Assembly: GCA_008375315.1 (NCBI GenBank)
Contig: CP032507.1
Span: 1,911,001-1,975,000, forward strand
Direction: 5' to 3'
Length of the DNA: 64,000 nt
From: Ectothiorhodospiraceae bacterium BW-2
GTDB lineage: Bacteria > Pseudomonadota > Gammaproteobacteria > Thiohalomonadales > Thiohalomonadaceae
Positions 15,803 to 24,274 of the stretch are shown here, piece by piece. The translations under genes and the position numbers were made by a program. Positions within the stretch are counted from its first letter, which is position 1; each line of letters begins with the position of its first letter. The notes under the pieces are model-generated. The model did no database searches. It saw nothing but the letters and a program-made list of their open reading frames with translations, and was not told the origin of the DNA.

Positions 15803-17836
15803 CTATACCCGAAAGTGCTCCACCTTGCTCTGTAACATCTTGCCTAGTTGCGAGAGTTGGTGGCCGGCATCGTGGGTGCGCTTGGCCCCATCGACAGTCT
15901 GATCGGCCATGGAGTTAATTGACTTAATCTGATCGGCTAGGTGATCAACTCGGTGCGATTGCGAGCTAATTGAGTCGTTAATTTGTGAGTTAATGTGACT
16001 GATCTTAGCGGTCATATCGGAGATGGTCTGTAGCGCTTCAGAGACCTGTTCGACCACCTCGGCACTATTTTTGGCTTGGTTAACCGCTTTGTCGATGGCA
16101 ATGACCGCCCCTTCGGTCTCCTGCTGTAAGTTTGCGATCATCCCTTCGATCTCTCCGGTTGACTCTTGGGTGCGGGTCGCTAGGGTACGCACCTCATCGG
16201 CCACAACCGCAAAACCGCGTCCGTGTTCACCCGCACGGGCAGCCTCAATCGCCGCATTGAGCGCTAATAGATTGGTCTGTTGCGAGATGGCCTTAATCAC
16301 ATCAAGAACATTGGAGATGGAGCTCGACTCCTGCTGTACTCTGTCTATGACCCTAGCGACCGACTGTACCTCTTGCGCGAGGTTATTCATATTTTCGCGA
16401 GCGTTGCTAGCTAATCCTGAGCCTTGGTTGGCGCTCTCAAGGGCACTGCGGGTGGTGAGATCGGCCTCGCTGCTGGTGCGGGAGATTTCGTCAAAGACGA
16501 CATTAAAGGCATTGACCTCAGCGGCGGCGGTATCGAGTCGCTGTTTCTGTTCATGGGTCGCTGAGGAGCAGGTCTCGGCGATAGAGACCGCCTCAACCGC
16601 CGCTTGGCTGATTCTACCGGTGACGAGGGTAAACTCGGCGATGGTCTCCTGTAGTCGCTCTGCCATGTGGTTAAAGTAGTTGGCTATCTGCTGGCACTCC
16701 CCTTGATGGCGGCTCACCATTCGGTAGGTTAGGTTCCCGCCGACGAGCTCATTGACGCTATGGCTAACCGAGCCGATGAGTTGAAAGATGGAGCTGCCAG
16801 CGAGATAGCCACTTAGAACGGTAATGACAAGGCTGATAGCGGCTAGGATGAGCAAAATTTGGCCCATTCCACTGAGGCTCTCTGTCACCGCCTCTGAGCT
16901 CTGCCGCTGTCGCTGGTTACTGTCGGCCACTAGCGCATCGATGGTGTCGCTTAGCTGTTGCAGGGCGGGATTTAGCTCATCGGTAATAATCGCTGCATCA
17001 GCGCGCCACTTCTCCCCACCATGGATGGTGCGTAGCTGCTCGGTCATCTTAAAAAAGTTCTCTAGTTTTGCCTCGATCTGGGTTAGATTCTCAATCTGTT
17101 CGCTATCGAGATGCTCGGCGCTATCGAGCATGGAGGCGACTCCGCCTACCATCATCTGCTCAAACATCTTTAGGTTGATAAACAGGTTTTCGTTCCGAAA
17201 AGCGAGATAGCCGCGAATGGTGCTAGCGACATTGACCCAAATAAAGCGCATCTCCTGTAGCGTATTGACAAGCTCCATCTGAATTAGATGGTTATCAATC
17301 GACTCCTCGCTCTCAAAGTCGGTGTACTCATCGGCCATTTCACGCCCGATATCGAGTGTTAGGCTGATTAAGCTGTGAATGTGATCCACCTCAGGGGTCA
17401 GCTTTTGTAGAGCGAACTGCTGACCGGGGTAGTTGCGGGTTGCGTCAATCGCAAGTGGAATCAGCCGCCCATAGATGGCATAGAGCTGCTGTAGCTGCGG
17501 TTTAAGCGTTGTTAGATCGACACGGTCGTTGGAACGGTCAAGGTCGTTTAGCGCCTGATCTATCTGCTGCTGACCCTGTTTGAAGCGCTGCAGATTATCG
17601 GGCACCTTGTCGAGCAGATAGGTCATTAGGATACTGTTAGTGGCGATGAGCTCATATTTCAGCGCCTGGAGCTGATTATTGCCCACATTGACCTCTAGCA
17701 GAGTATCGACTTGGCCGGAGACATTATCGACCCGACTCAACGAGACGGCGATCATAATGGCGATAATGGCAATAATTAGCCCAAAACCGAGCCGAATCGT
17801 TGCCTTAACTGAGAGTTGTGAGAGTAGCCGTTTCAT
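15803..17836 (-). CDS. Methyl-accepting chemotaxis protein (transmembrane)
   Basis: A 677-residue chemoreceptor. TM1 lies at about 15-35, followed by a long helical periplasmic sensor (about 36-325), TM2 (about 327-350), a HAMP segment, and the cytoplasmic signalling coiled coil. The coil contains the invariant hairpin tip [34 protein letters not shown]. No CheB/CheR pentapeptide tether is present at the C-terminus. The ligand is unknown. A 20-bp palindrome sits 24 bp upstream of the start. Confidence 0.92.
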   Translation of the reverse strand: MKRLLSQLSVKATIRLGFGLIIAIIAIMIAVSLSRVDNVSGQVDTLLEVNVGNNQLQALKYELIATNSILMTYLLDKVPDNLQRFKQGQQQIDQALNDLDRSNDRVDLTTLKPQLQQLYAIYGRLIPLAIDATRNYPGQQFALQKLTPEVDHIHSLISLTLDIGREMADEYTDFESEESIDNHLIQMELVNTLQEMRFIWVNVASTIRGYLAFRNENLFINLKMFEQMMVGGVASMLDSAEHLDSEQIENLTQIEAKLENFFKMTEQLRTIHGGEKWRADAAIITDELNPALQQLSDTIDALVADSNQRQRQSSEAVTESLSGMGQILLILAAISLVITVLSGYLAGSSIFQLIGSVSHSVNELVGGNLTYRMVSRHQGECQQIANYFNHMAERLQETIAEFTLVTGRISQAAVEAVSIAETCSSATHEQKQRLDTAAAEVNAFNVVFDEISRTSSEADLTTRSALESANQGSGLASNARENMNNLAQEVQSVARVIDRVQQESSSISNVLDVIKAISQQTNLLALNAAIEAARAGEHGRGFAVVADEVRTLATRTQESTGEIEGMIANLQQETEGAVIAIDKAVNQAKNSAEVVEQVSEALQTISDMTAKISHINSQINDSISSQSHRVDHLADQIKSINSMADQTVDGAKRTHDAGHQLSQLGKMLQSKVEHFRV

Positions 17837-17859
17837 CGTAGTTTTCCTTTGGTGTGTGG

Positions 17860-17879
17860 CTGCATACTCAAGTATGCAG
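17860..17879. promoter_or_regulatory. Palindrome upstream of the chemoreceptor gene (possible operator)
   Basis: CTGCATACT and AGTATGCAG are perfectly complementary 9-bp arms separated by CA. The site lies in the leader of the minus-strand MCP gene, before its Shine-Dalgarno. It could be an operator for a dimeric regulator or an RNA hairpin; no U-run follows, so it is not a terminator. Confidence 0.45.
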
Positions 17880-17960
17880 TCCCGATTTAGTTATCTGCTG
17901 CTATCTCAGCTATGCTACTGGATGGCGATAGTCTGGTGGCTAATCTGCCGCGAGAGGCGA

Positions 17961-18551
17961 TTAGTTCAGAAAGGCCTCAAGTTCGGCAAAGATGGCCATA
18001 GGATCCTTAGCGCGGTAATCGAGCCCTAACTGGGCGCTAATCTGTTTGGTGGAGAAGATGCCGCGAACTTGCTGTTTGCCCTCCTCATCGGTCTCAACCA
18101 CAATCGCGTGTTGGCGATAGGCGAGCTTCATGGTGTCGATAATATCGCCCACGCGAGCCATGGTGACCCGTTTCATCTCTAATGCCTGTAGCTTGTTCTG
18201 CTCGGTCATGATGTCGCGCAAAAAGATCTCGTCGCGGTTACCGCCCCCCCGCTCTTGCAGGTAGAGCATCGGCCGCTCTCCCTGTAGATCGGTTAAGGTT
18301 ACGACCCCGAGGATATGGTTCGCTTGATCGACCACTAATAGCATGCGTACACCGGTAGCTATCATCCGCTTCTCTGCCGCTTCAAGCGTAGCGCAAGGCC
18401 CCATGGTGATAGCGGCGACTTTGGTAAAGTCGGTCATGACATCGGTGGCGGGGCTATCGGCGGTGACATTGTCGGGTAGGATTTGGGGCGGGCGCAAAAA
18501 GGTGACTTCGTCATCTAGTGGGACATAGTTTAAGGGTTGGTAGTTGGCCAT
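17961..18551 (-). CDS. CBS-domain pair protein
   Basis: A 196-residue protein with an N-terminal segment of about 45 residues and two CBS motifs. The first is around LEAAEKRMIATGVRMLLVVDQANHILGVVTLTDL. The second is around IMTEQNKLQALEMKRVTMARVGDIIDTMKLAYRQHAIVVETDEEGKQQVRGIFS. CBS pairs (Bateman modules) bind adenine nucleotides and usually regulate a partner domain; here they stand alone. It is 124 bp upstream of the MCP gene on the same strand, perhaps co-transcribed. Function unknown. Confidence 0.85.
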   Translation of the reverse strand: MANYQPLNYVPLDDEVTFLRPPQILPDNVTADSPATDVMTDFTKVAAITMGPCATLEAAEKRMIATGVRMLLVVDQANHILGVVTLTDLQGERPMLYLQERGGGNRDEIFLRDIMTEQNKLQALEMKRVTMARVGDIIDTMKLAYRQHAIVVETDEEGKQQVRGIFSTKQISAQLGLDYRAKDPMAIFAELEAFLN

Positions 18552-18745
18552 TTCTCTCTCCTTTGGGGACGGTATTTAAGTTCTAATCTGCAGCGACGAT
18601 TCAAGTTCCGGCAGACAGTTGTCGATTAATAATGGACACCGTTAACCGATTCTGTCAATAGTTTGGTGAAGAGTTTGATTAAGAACTTGGTGGCGAAAGG
18701 TGTTTGGGGGGCATTGGCCGCTGTTCTTTGCCAAAATAGTGGCGT

Positions 18746-18751
18746 TATAAT
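18746..18751 (+). promoter_or_regulatory. Possible -10 element (TATAAT) for the aer-like gene
   Basis: A perfect TATAAT lies 37 bp upstream of the aer-like ATG in the 237-bp divergent gap between the CBS gene and the aer-like gene. No convincing -35 box at 16-18 bp spacing is present, so the assignment is weak. Confidence 0.3.
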
Positions 18752-18788
18752 GGAGACTGTAATTTTTTAAGCAGGAGCGTGATGACTG

Positions 18789-20381
18789 ATGAAAAAAAAT
18801 CTGCCCGTCACCCATCGGGAGCAGCACTTTTCCGGTGGTGACAATATCTTTTCGACCACCAATTTGAAGGGGGCGATTAGCTATGTCAACGAAGATTTTA
18901 TTCGCGTTAGCGGTTTTGAGGCGTCGGAGCTACTCGGCAAAAACCACAATGTGGTGCGCCACCCCGAGATGCCGCCAGAGGCGTTCAAAAATCTGTGGGA
19001 TGAGGTCAAACAGGGCCACTCATGGATGGGAATGGTTAAAAATCGTTGCAAAAATGGGGATCACTACTGGGTCGATGCCTTCGTTACCCCCATCAGTCAT
19101 CAGGGGCAGACAGAGGAGTATCAGTCGGTGCGGCGCAAGCCGAGAGCGGAGTTTGTGCAGCGGGCAGAGGCGCTCTATGCTGAGCTTTTGGCCGGTAAGC
19201 AGCCGGCAAAGATCAAAAATAGCTGGCTAGGTCTTCGCGGCAAGATGATCGGGGCGGCGGTGAGCGCCTCGCTGCTAGTCTTTGTGGTGCTACTGCTCTT
19301 TAGCGAGATGGCGTGGATAGAGGGCCTCTTAGGGTGGGTAGCTATGTCGCTACTCTCAAGTGCGATTATCCTCTACTTTTTACGACCGCTTGAGCTGATT
19401 GTCGCTAGGGCGCGTGCGGTGGCCAATGATCCGCTCGCTCGCTACATCTATACCGGCCGTAATGACGATATCGGTATGGTGCTACTTGCGTTTAAAAAGT
19501 TGGAGTCAGAGAGCGCCGGTATCATCGGTAGGCTGGCTGATGCCTCATCGCTGTTAAATAGAAACGCCACCGATCTGCATACCAATCTGAACCAGACTAA
19601 TCAGGGGGTGCAGCAGCAGTATGCTGAGACTGATCAGGTGGCGACGGCTATCAATCAGATGACGGTCAGTATTCAGGAGGTGGCCCATAACGCACAGCTA
19701 ACATCAGGTGCAGCGATTGCTGCTAATGAGAAGGCCGCTGACGGTATGAAAATTGTTCAAGCAACGATGCAAACGATTGAGTCGCTAGAGCAGGGGGTCG
19801 AGCAGGCGGCGAGGGTGATGCAGGTCGTCGAAAAAAATAGTGGTGAAATTAGCACCATTGTCGATGTGATTCAGAGTATTTCAGAACAGACTAATCTGTT
19901 AGCGCTCAATGCGGCGATTGAGGCGGCTCGCGCCGGTGAGCACGGACGCGGTTTTGCGGTTGTGGCCGATGAGGTGCGGGGGTTAGCCAATCGCACCAAT
20001 CAGGCGACACAGGAGATTCAGGCGATGATTGAGAAGCTACAAAGCGGTACTCGCGAAGCGGTTGTGGTGATGCATAACAGTAAAGAGCAGGCCGGTTTAA
20101 GCGTACAGCAGTCCACTGAGGCGGTCGCCTCGTTAAATGATATTACCGCAGGGATTGGTCAGATAACCGATATGAGCGCCCAAATTGCCACCGCCGTTGA
20201 GCAGCAGCGCACCGTGGCCGATGAGATTAACCACAGCATTGTGACGATTCGAGGCGTGGCGGAACAGACGATGGAGCGGGCTAATATCAGCCTCGCCTCT
20301 AGTATTAGCGTGCGCGATTTGGCGGGGAATCTTAGTCATCTCTCTGAGGAGTTCTGGACGCGGCGAATTCAGGTTAGCTAA
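18789..20381 (+). CDS. Aer-like PAS-domain energy/redox taxis receptor
   Basis: A 530-residue chemoreceptor without a periplasmic domain. The N-terminal PAS domain (about 15-115) closely follows E. coli Aer: [19 protein letters not shown], and [15 protein letters not shown]. In Aer this domain binds FAD and senses redox state. Two membrane segments lie at about 155-200, then a HAMP-like stretch and the signalling domain with the conserved tip [37 protein letters not shown]. An AGGAG lies 11 nt upstream of the ATG. The next gene starts 4 bp after its stop, so the two are expected to be co-expressed. Confidence 0.92.
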   Translation: MKKNLPVTHREQHFSGGDNIFSTTNLKGAISYVNEDFIRVSGFEASELLGKNHNVVRHPEMPPEAFKNLWDEVKQGHSWMGMVKNRCKNGDHYWVDAFVTPISHQGQTEEYQSVRRKPRAEFVQRAEALYAELLAGKQPAKIKNSWLGLRGKMIGAAVSASLLVFVVLLLFSEMAWIEGLLGWVAMSLLSSAIILYFLRPLELIVARARAVANDPLARYIYTGRNDDIGMVLLAFKKLESESAGIIGRLADASSLLNRNATDLHTNLNQTNQGVQQQYAETDQVATAINQMTVSIQEVAHNAQLTSGAAIAANEKAADGMKIVQATMQTIESLEQGVEQAARVMQVVEKNSGEISTIVDVIQSISEQTNLLALNAAIEAARAGEHGRGFAVVADEVRGLANRTNQATQEIQAMIEKLQSGTREAVVVMHNSKEQAGLSVQQSTEAVASLNDITAGIGQITDMSAQIATAVEQQRTVADEINHSIVTIRGVAEQTMERANISLASSISVRDLAGNLSHLSEEFWTRRIQVS

Positions 20382-20385
20382 GGCG

Positions 20386-22554
20386 ATGCAGCGACCTCTC
20401 TCTCCGGGGGCAGGCTCCTTGTGGCGAGCCTTGATGTCGGTACAGTGGTGGGCCGGTGTCGGGGTGAGTCTCTGGGTGGCCGCGCTGTTGGTTCTGCTGC
20501 CGCTGGCCGCAGGTGCTCTGATGGCGAGTATCGACACTATCACGCCGCTACAGTGGTTTGCCGTCCTCTTCGGCCTAGTGATGACCACTTTTTGGAGCGC
20601 AGTGGCGCAGCGGGCGCTGTTTCTTCGCTTGGCAGAGTCGTTAACCGAGCAGCTATCTACGGCGCTGTTTGAGCGTCTGTTACGGCTTGAGATCGGAGAG
20701 CGGCTGGCGCGTATCGAAGCGCAGCTAAACAGCTTTAACCGCGATCTGCCCGAGCTGCAGCAGTGGCTAGGTCGAGTCGCCCCGCAACTCCTACTACAGT
20801 TACCCCTGCTACTGCTGACACTGGCGTTGATGCTAGTCATCTCTTGGGAGAGCGCTTTAACGCTGGCGCTGCTGTTAGCGGCGCTGGAGCTGCTACTACC
20901 TTGGCTCGATACCCTAGCACAGCGGCAACAGCAGCAGCAACAGCACTATCAGCAGCAGTTGAACGACGCCCTATTGCAGCCGTTACGACGACAGCCGCTG
21001 TTGCGTCTCTATCGGCTACAGGGGGGGGCGAGGCGTGAGTTTGAGCAGCTATTGCAGCAGAGGGGACAAAGCTTCCGCTCTGTCGGCTCGCAGCTACTAC
21101 AGTTGCAGCCGCTGCTGCTATGGCTGCGCTCTATGTTGCTGCTAGGGGTGGCGATTTGGGTTGCGCACCGCTATCAGAGCCAGCAGCTCTCGGTGGCTGA
21201 GCTTACCTCACTGCTGCTACTGATGCCGCTATTGAGCTACTCGCTCTCAAATCTCCCTCAGCAGTGGCGTCGGTGGCGTCAAGTAGAGGCCCTCTGGCGG
21301 CGGATGGCACCGCTGTGGCAGCTCTCACTAAGAGAGGAGCCTGAGGAGGGGCAGCGGCCAGTCGGGGCGTTGCAGCAGGGGATTTGGTTAAACGAGGTCA
21401 CTTTTCGGCCAGCAGAGGGGGAGCTGTCGCTGTTACTGGAGCTCTACATCAAGCGGGGTGAGCATCTAGCAATAGTGGGCGAGCAGCTAAGTGGCAAAAG
21501 CTACTTTATGCGCCTGCTAGCGGCACTAGAGCGGCCTAGCAGTGGGCAGATCTATTTTGATGAGACCCCCTATAGCCATCTTGCACCCGGTGTGCTGCAA
21601 CAGCAGATGGGCTGCCTGTTTAAAGAGCCGCTGCTGTTGCGCGATACCATTTTTAATAACATTCGCGCCGCTAGGGCCGATGCGAATGAGAGTGAGGTGG
21701 TACGAGCGGCGCAAGAGGCGGAGTGCCACGAGCTGATTCAACAGCTACCGCAGCGCTATCAGACTCTCTGCGATGAGCACAGCTCCCCACTCGACCTTGA
21801 GTTACAGCAGCGGATTGCCCTTGCAAGAGCGCTGCTAACTCGACCCCAAATTCTGCTGCTCGATGGCAGTTTAAGTCAGTTTGACCCAGTCGCCGAGCAC
21901 CGTTTTGTCGATACCCTGCACCGCATTATGGTCGGTCGCACGGTGGTGGTAGCTAGCCAGCGACTATCGATTATCGCCACAATGGCGCGTATTGTGGTGC
22001 TACACCGAGGGCAGATTGTCGAGCAGGGGAGCCATGATCTACTGCTACAGCGCAACGGCCACTACGCTCGTATCTGGCTAAAGCAGAGTCTGACCCAGAC
22101 CAATGGTAGGGGCGAGGCCGAAATCAATATGGAGCGGCTGCTAGCACTGCCACCGCTAGCGGTACTCCATCTGCGCCAGCGTCTGGGGCTAGAGGGGGTG
22201 GAGCGGCTACGGCGCAGCTTTATTACCGAACACTATCCGGCCGGTCATCTAGTCTTTGCCGATGGCGCGGCGGCCGATCGATTTCGGATTATTGCCAGAG
22301 GCTCGGTTGAGGTCTTCAAACCGGCCGAACTCGATAGCCCAGAGCGCCATATTGCCTATCTCACCGAAGGGGACTACTTTGGCGAGGGGGCGCTACTGTT
22401 AGATAGACCGCGTTCGGCATCGGTGCGAACCGTGAGCGCCACCACCTGTCTATCGGTAGGGCGGCAGCAGTTTGTGGCCTTAATGGAGGCGCAACCGGAG
22501 CTAAATGAGGATCTACGCAGCGTCTTTGAGGCGCGGTGGGCACAGTTACAGTAA
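20386..22554 (+). CDS. ABC exporter-like protein with degenerate ATPase site and C-terminal cNMP-binding domain
   Basis: A 722-residue protein: an exporter-type transmembrane domain (about 20-300, 5-6 hydrophobic helices), an ABC nucleotide-binding domain (about 335-565), and a CRP-like cyclic-nucleotide domain (about 590-715). Walker A is intact (GEQLSGKS, K371). Other catalytic motifs are altered. The signature LSGGQ is LDLEL (469-473), the Walker B catalytic Glu is Gly494 (LLLDGSLS), and the H-loop His is Gln525 (ASQRLS). It may bind ATP but hydrolysis should be very poor. The cNMP domain keeps the FGE...RPRSASV phosphate-binding cassette. The linker after TM4 is Gln-rich. Position directly after an aer-like gene suggests a regulatory or sensing role; the substrate is unknown. 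Confidence 0.85.
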   Translation: MQRPLSPGAGSLWRALMSVQWWAGVGVSLWVAALLVLLPLAAGALMASIDTITPLQWFAVLFGLVMTTFWSAVAQRALFLRLAESLTEQLSTALFERLLRLEIGERLARIEAQLNSFNRDLPELQQWLGRVAPQLLLQLPLLLLTLALMLVISWESALTLALLLAALELLLPWLDTLAQRQQQQQQHYQQQLNDALLQPLRRQPLLRLYRLQGGARREFEQLLQQRGQSFRSVGSQLLQLQPLLLWLRSMLLLGVAIWVAHRYQSQQLSVAELTSLLLLMPLLSYSLSNLPQQWRRWRQVEALWRRMAPLWQLSLREEPEEGQRPVGALQQGIWLNEVTFRPAEGELSLLLELYIKRGEHLAIVGEQLSGKSYFMRLLAALERPSSGQIYFDETPYSHLAPGVLQQQMGCLFKEPLLLRDTIFNNIRAARADANESEVVRAAQEAECHELIQQLPQRYQTLCDEHSSPLDLELQQRIALARALLTRPQILLLDGSLSQFDPVAEHRFVDTLHRIMVGRTVVVASQRLSIIATMARIVVLHRGQIVEQGSHDLLLQRNGHYARIWLKQSLTQTNGRGEAEINMERLLALPPLAVLHLRQRLGLEGVERLRRSFITEHYPAGHLVFADGAAADRFRIIARGSVEVFKPAELDSPERHIAYLTEGDYFGEGALLLDRPRSASVRTVSATTCLSVGRQQFVALMEAQPELNEDLRSVFEARWAQLQ

Positions 22555-22555
22555 C

Positions 22556-23695
22556 TTAACAGAACAGTTGCAGTACCTCATTGAGAAACAGATAGCCGGT
22601 AGGGGTGGCGGCGATGCGCTGGCGCTGCTGTTGCAACAGCCCCCGTTGTCTAGCCGCGTTAATAGCCGGTTCAGCTAGGGCCTCAACGGCGTAGCGCGAT
22701 AGCTGTGTGCTCTCGATTCCCTCGACTAACCGGAGCCCGTTCAACATCAGCTCGCACAAAATATCGGCCTGAGTGAGGCGAGTATGGCGACTAAGAGGCT
22801 GCGCCGCAGAGGGCTGCATATAGCGCTGTGGTAGCCGCTGCTTACTGGTTCGTACCACTGTGGCATCGCTATGGGTATATTTACCGTGGGCACCGGCCCC
22901 GACGGCGAGATAGTCGCCAAAATTCCAGTAGTTTAGGTTGTGTTGGCAGCGGCCGGAGGGGCGGGCGAAAGCGGAGATCTCATAACGCTCATAACCGTGC
23001 TGTTGTAGCAGCTCAATGCCCTGCTGCTGCACCTCGACTAGCCACTGCTCATCGGGTAGTGGAGGGGGGGTGTGGTAGAAGGGGGTATGCGGCTCCAGCG
23101 TGAGTTGATACCATGAGAGGTGCTCCACTTCGCAGGCGATAGCCTGACGCAGATCGGCAAGCGCCTCAGCCGGGCTCTGGTGGGGGAGACCGAACATAAG
23201 ATCGAGATTAATGCGTTTAAAACCGGCGCGTTTGGCTAGCGCGATGGCCTGATGCGCCTCGGCGGCGCTATGGAGGCGACCTAGCGCCTGTAACTGACGA
23301 TCATGAAAGCTCTGTACCCCGAGAGAGAGTCGATTAATTCCCAACGCGTAGTAGGCTTGAAAGTAGCGTTGATCGGCGCTGTTTGGGTTCGCCTCCAGTG
23401 TCGCCTCGTTGCCAAGGTTCCAACGACCACTCCGTTGTAGCGCCTCCATGATCGGGCGCAGCAGCTTGGGGGGGATAAGTGAGGGGGTGCCACCGCCGAT
23501 AAATAGCGTCTTAAGCGGGCGCGACTCGCTCAGTGCTAGCTCATCTTTTAGGTCTTGCAGCAATGATGCAAGGTAGCGCGACGGCTCCTCCCCGCGAGTA
23601 TGGGAGTTAAAATCGCAGTAGGGGCACTTCTGTCGGCACCACGGGTAGTGGAGATAGAGCGACAGCGGTGGCGGAGTGAGGGTCGAGATGTTCAT
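22556..23695 (-). CDS. hemW: HemW-like radical SAM haem chaperone
   Basis: A 379-residue radical SAM protein with the CX3CX2C cluster motif in CRQKCPYCDFNSH near residue 20. GGGTPSL and the HemN C-terminal domain follow. Length and the short N-terminus fit HemW, which delivers haem to respiratory proteins, rather than the true coproporphyrinogen dehydrogenase HemN. It is convergent with the ABC gene (1 bp gap) and divergent from priA across the DnaA-box region. Confidence 0.9.
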   Translation of the reverse strand: MNISTLTPPPLSLYLHYPWCRQKCPYCDFNSHTRGEEPSRYLASLLQDLKDELALSESRPLKTLFIGGGTPSLIPPKLLRPIMEALQRSGRWNLGNEATLEANPNSADQRYFQAYYALGINRLSLGVQSFHDRQLQALGRLHSAAEAHQAIALAKRAGFKRINLDLMFGLPHQSPAEALADLRQAIACEVEHLSWYQLTLEPHTPFYHTPPPLPDEQWLVEVQQQGIELLQQHGYERYEISAFARPSGRCQHNLNYWNFGDYLAVGAGAHGKYTHSDATVVRTSKQRLPQRYMQPSAAQPLSRHTRLTQADILCELMLNGLRLVEGIESTQLSRYAVEALAEPAINAARQRGLLQQQRQRIAATPTGYLFLNEVLQLFC

Positions 23696-24274
23696 AAGAA
23701 AATTTTATCATTTATCGATCACTTTGGGAAAAAAAAGGCCATTTTTAGCTTGACAGCGCGATAGTTATTCACAGGATTAGGAGGGGGAACGGTTGAACAG
23801 AGACTTCCCTTCGATAGTTAATAGGAAAGGTGAATTATATTGTTTAACTTATTGTATTTAATTATAAATAACCGCAGTAGTTGTGCTGTTGGAGGCAAAA
23901 ATAAGAGCTTGACAATCGCTGAAATTACCGTTCTATGGTACAGTGATCCACAAACTTATCCACAGCCTTTGCAGCGCTTGACGAATTAACAAGGGGTTAG
24001 CGCCATATTATGGTGAATAGATAACCAAAATAGGGTTGTTTACCAGGTTATTCACAACTGTCAACAGAGTTATGCACAATTTAGGCAAATTTTTATTCCA
24101 GATAAGGTTAACTGACTGAAATAGTAACAATTTACCGCTTTCTTTTTTAAGTTGTTGTTTTTTAAGTTAAAAAAAATTATGGCCTCTTTTTTTTGAGCGG
24201 TAATATAAATGAAATCAGTAGCTTTTACACGATCGGTCTGTAAATAATGCACAAACTTATCCACAGAAAGGCCG
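23696..24274. other. AT-rich intergenic region with DnaA-box cluster (oriC-like)
   Basis: This 579-bp gap has five exact TTATNCACA boxes, all on the plus strand: 23765-23773 (T), 23956-23964 (C), 24048-24056 (T), 24070-24078 (G), 24257-24265 (C). Two one-mismatch boxes lie 12 bp before the two TTATCCACA copies (23944-23952 and 24245-24253). The paired arrangement repeats a shared 16-bp sequence (23950-23965 and 24251-24266). Between about 24130 and 24215 lies a stretch of T- and A-runs that could serve as a DNA-unwinding element. Three GATC sites are seen (near 23717, 23946, 24231). The last box ends 9 bp before priA. It could be a replication origin or a DnaA-regulated promoter. Confidence 0.65.

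Noticed and set aside
24070-24264. 64-codon frame between the DnaA boxes
   Set aside because: It is AT-rich, of Lys/Asn/Phe composition unlike local proteins, and covers the box cluster; there is no homology.
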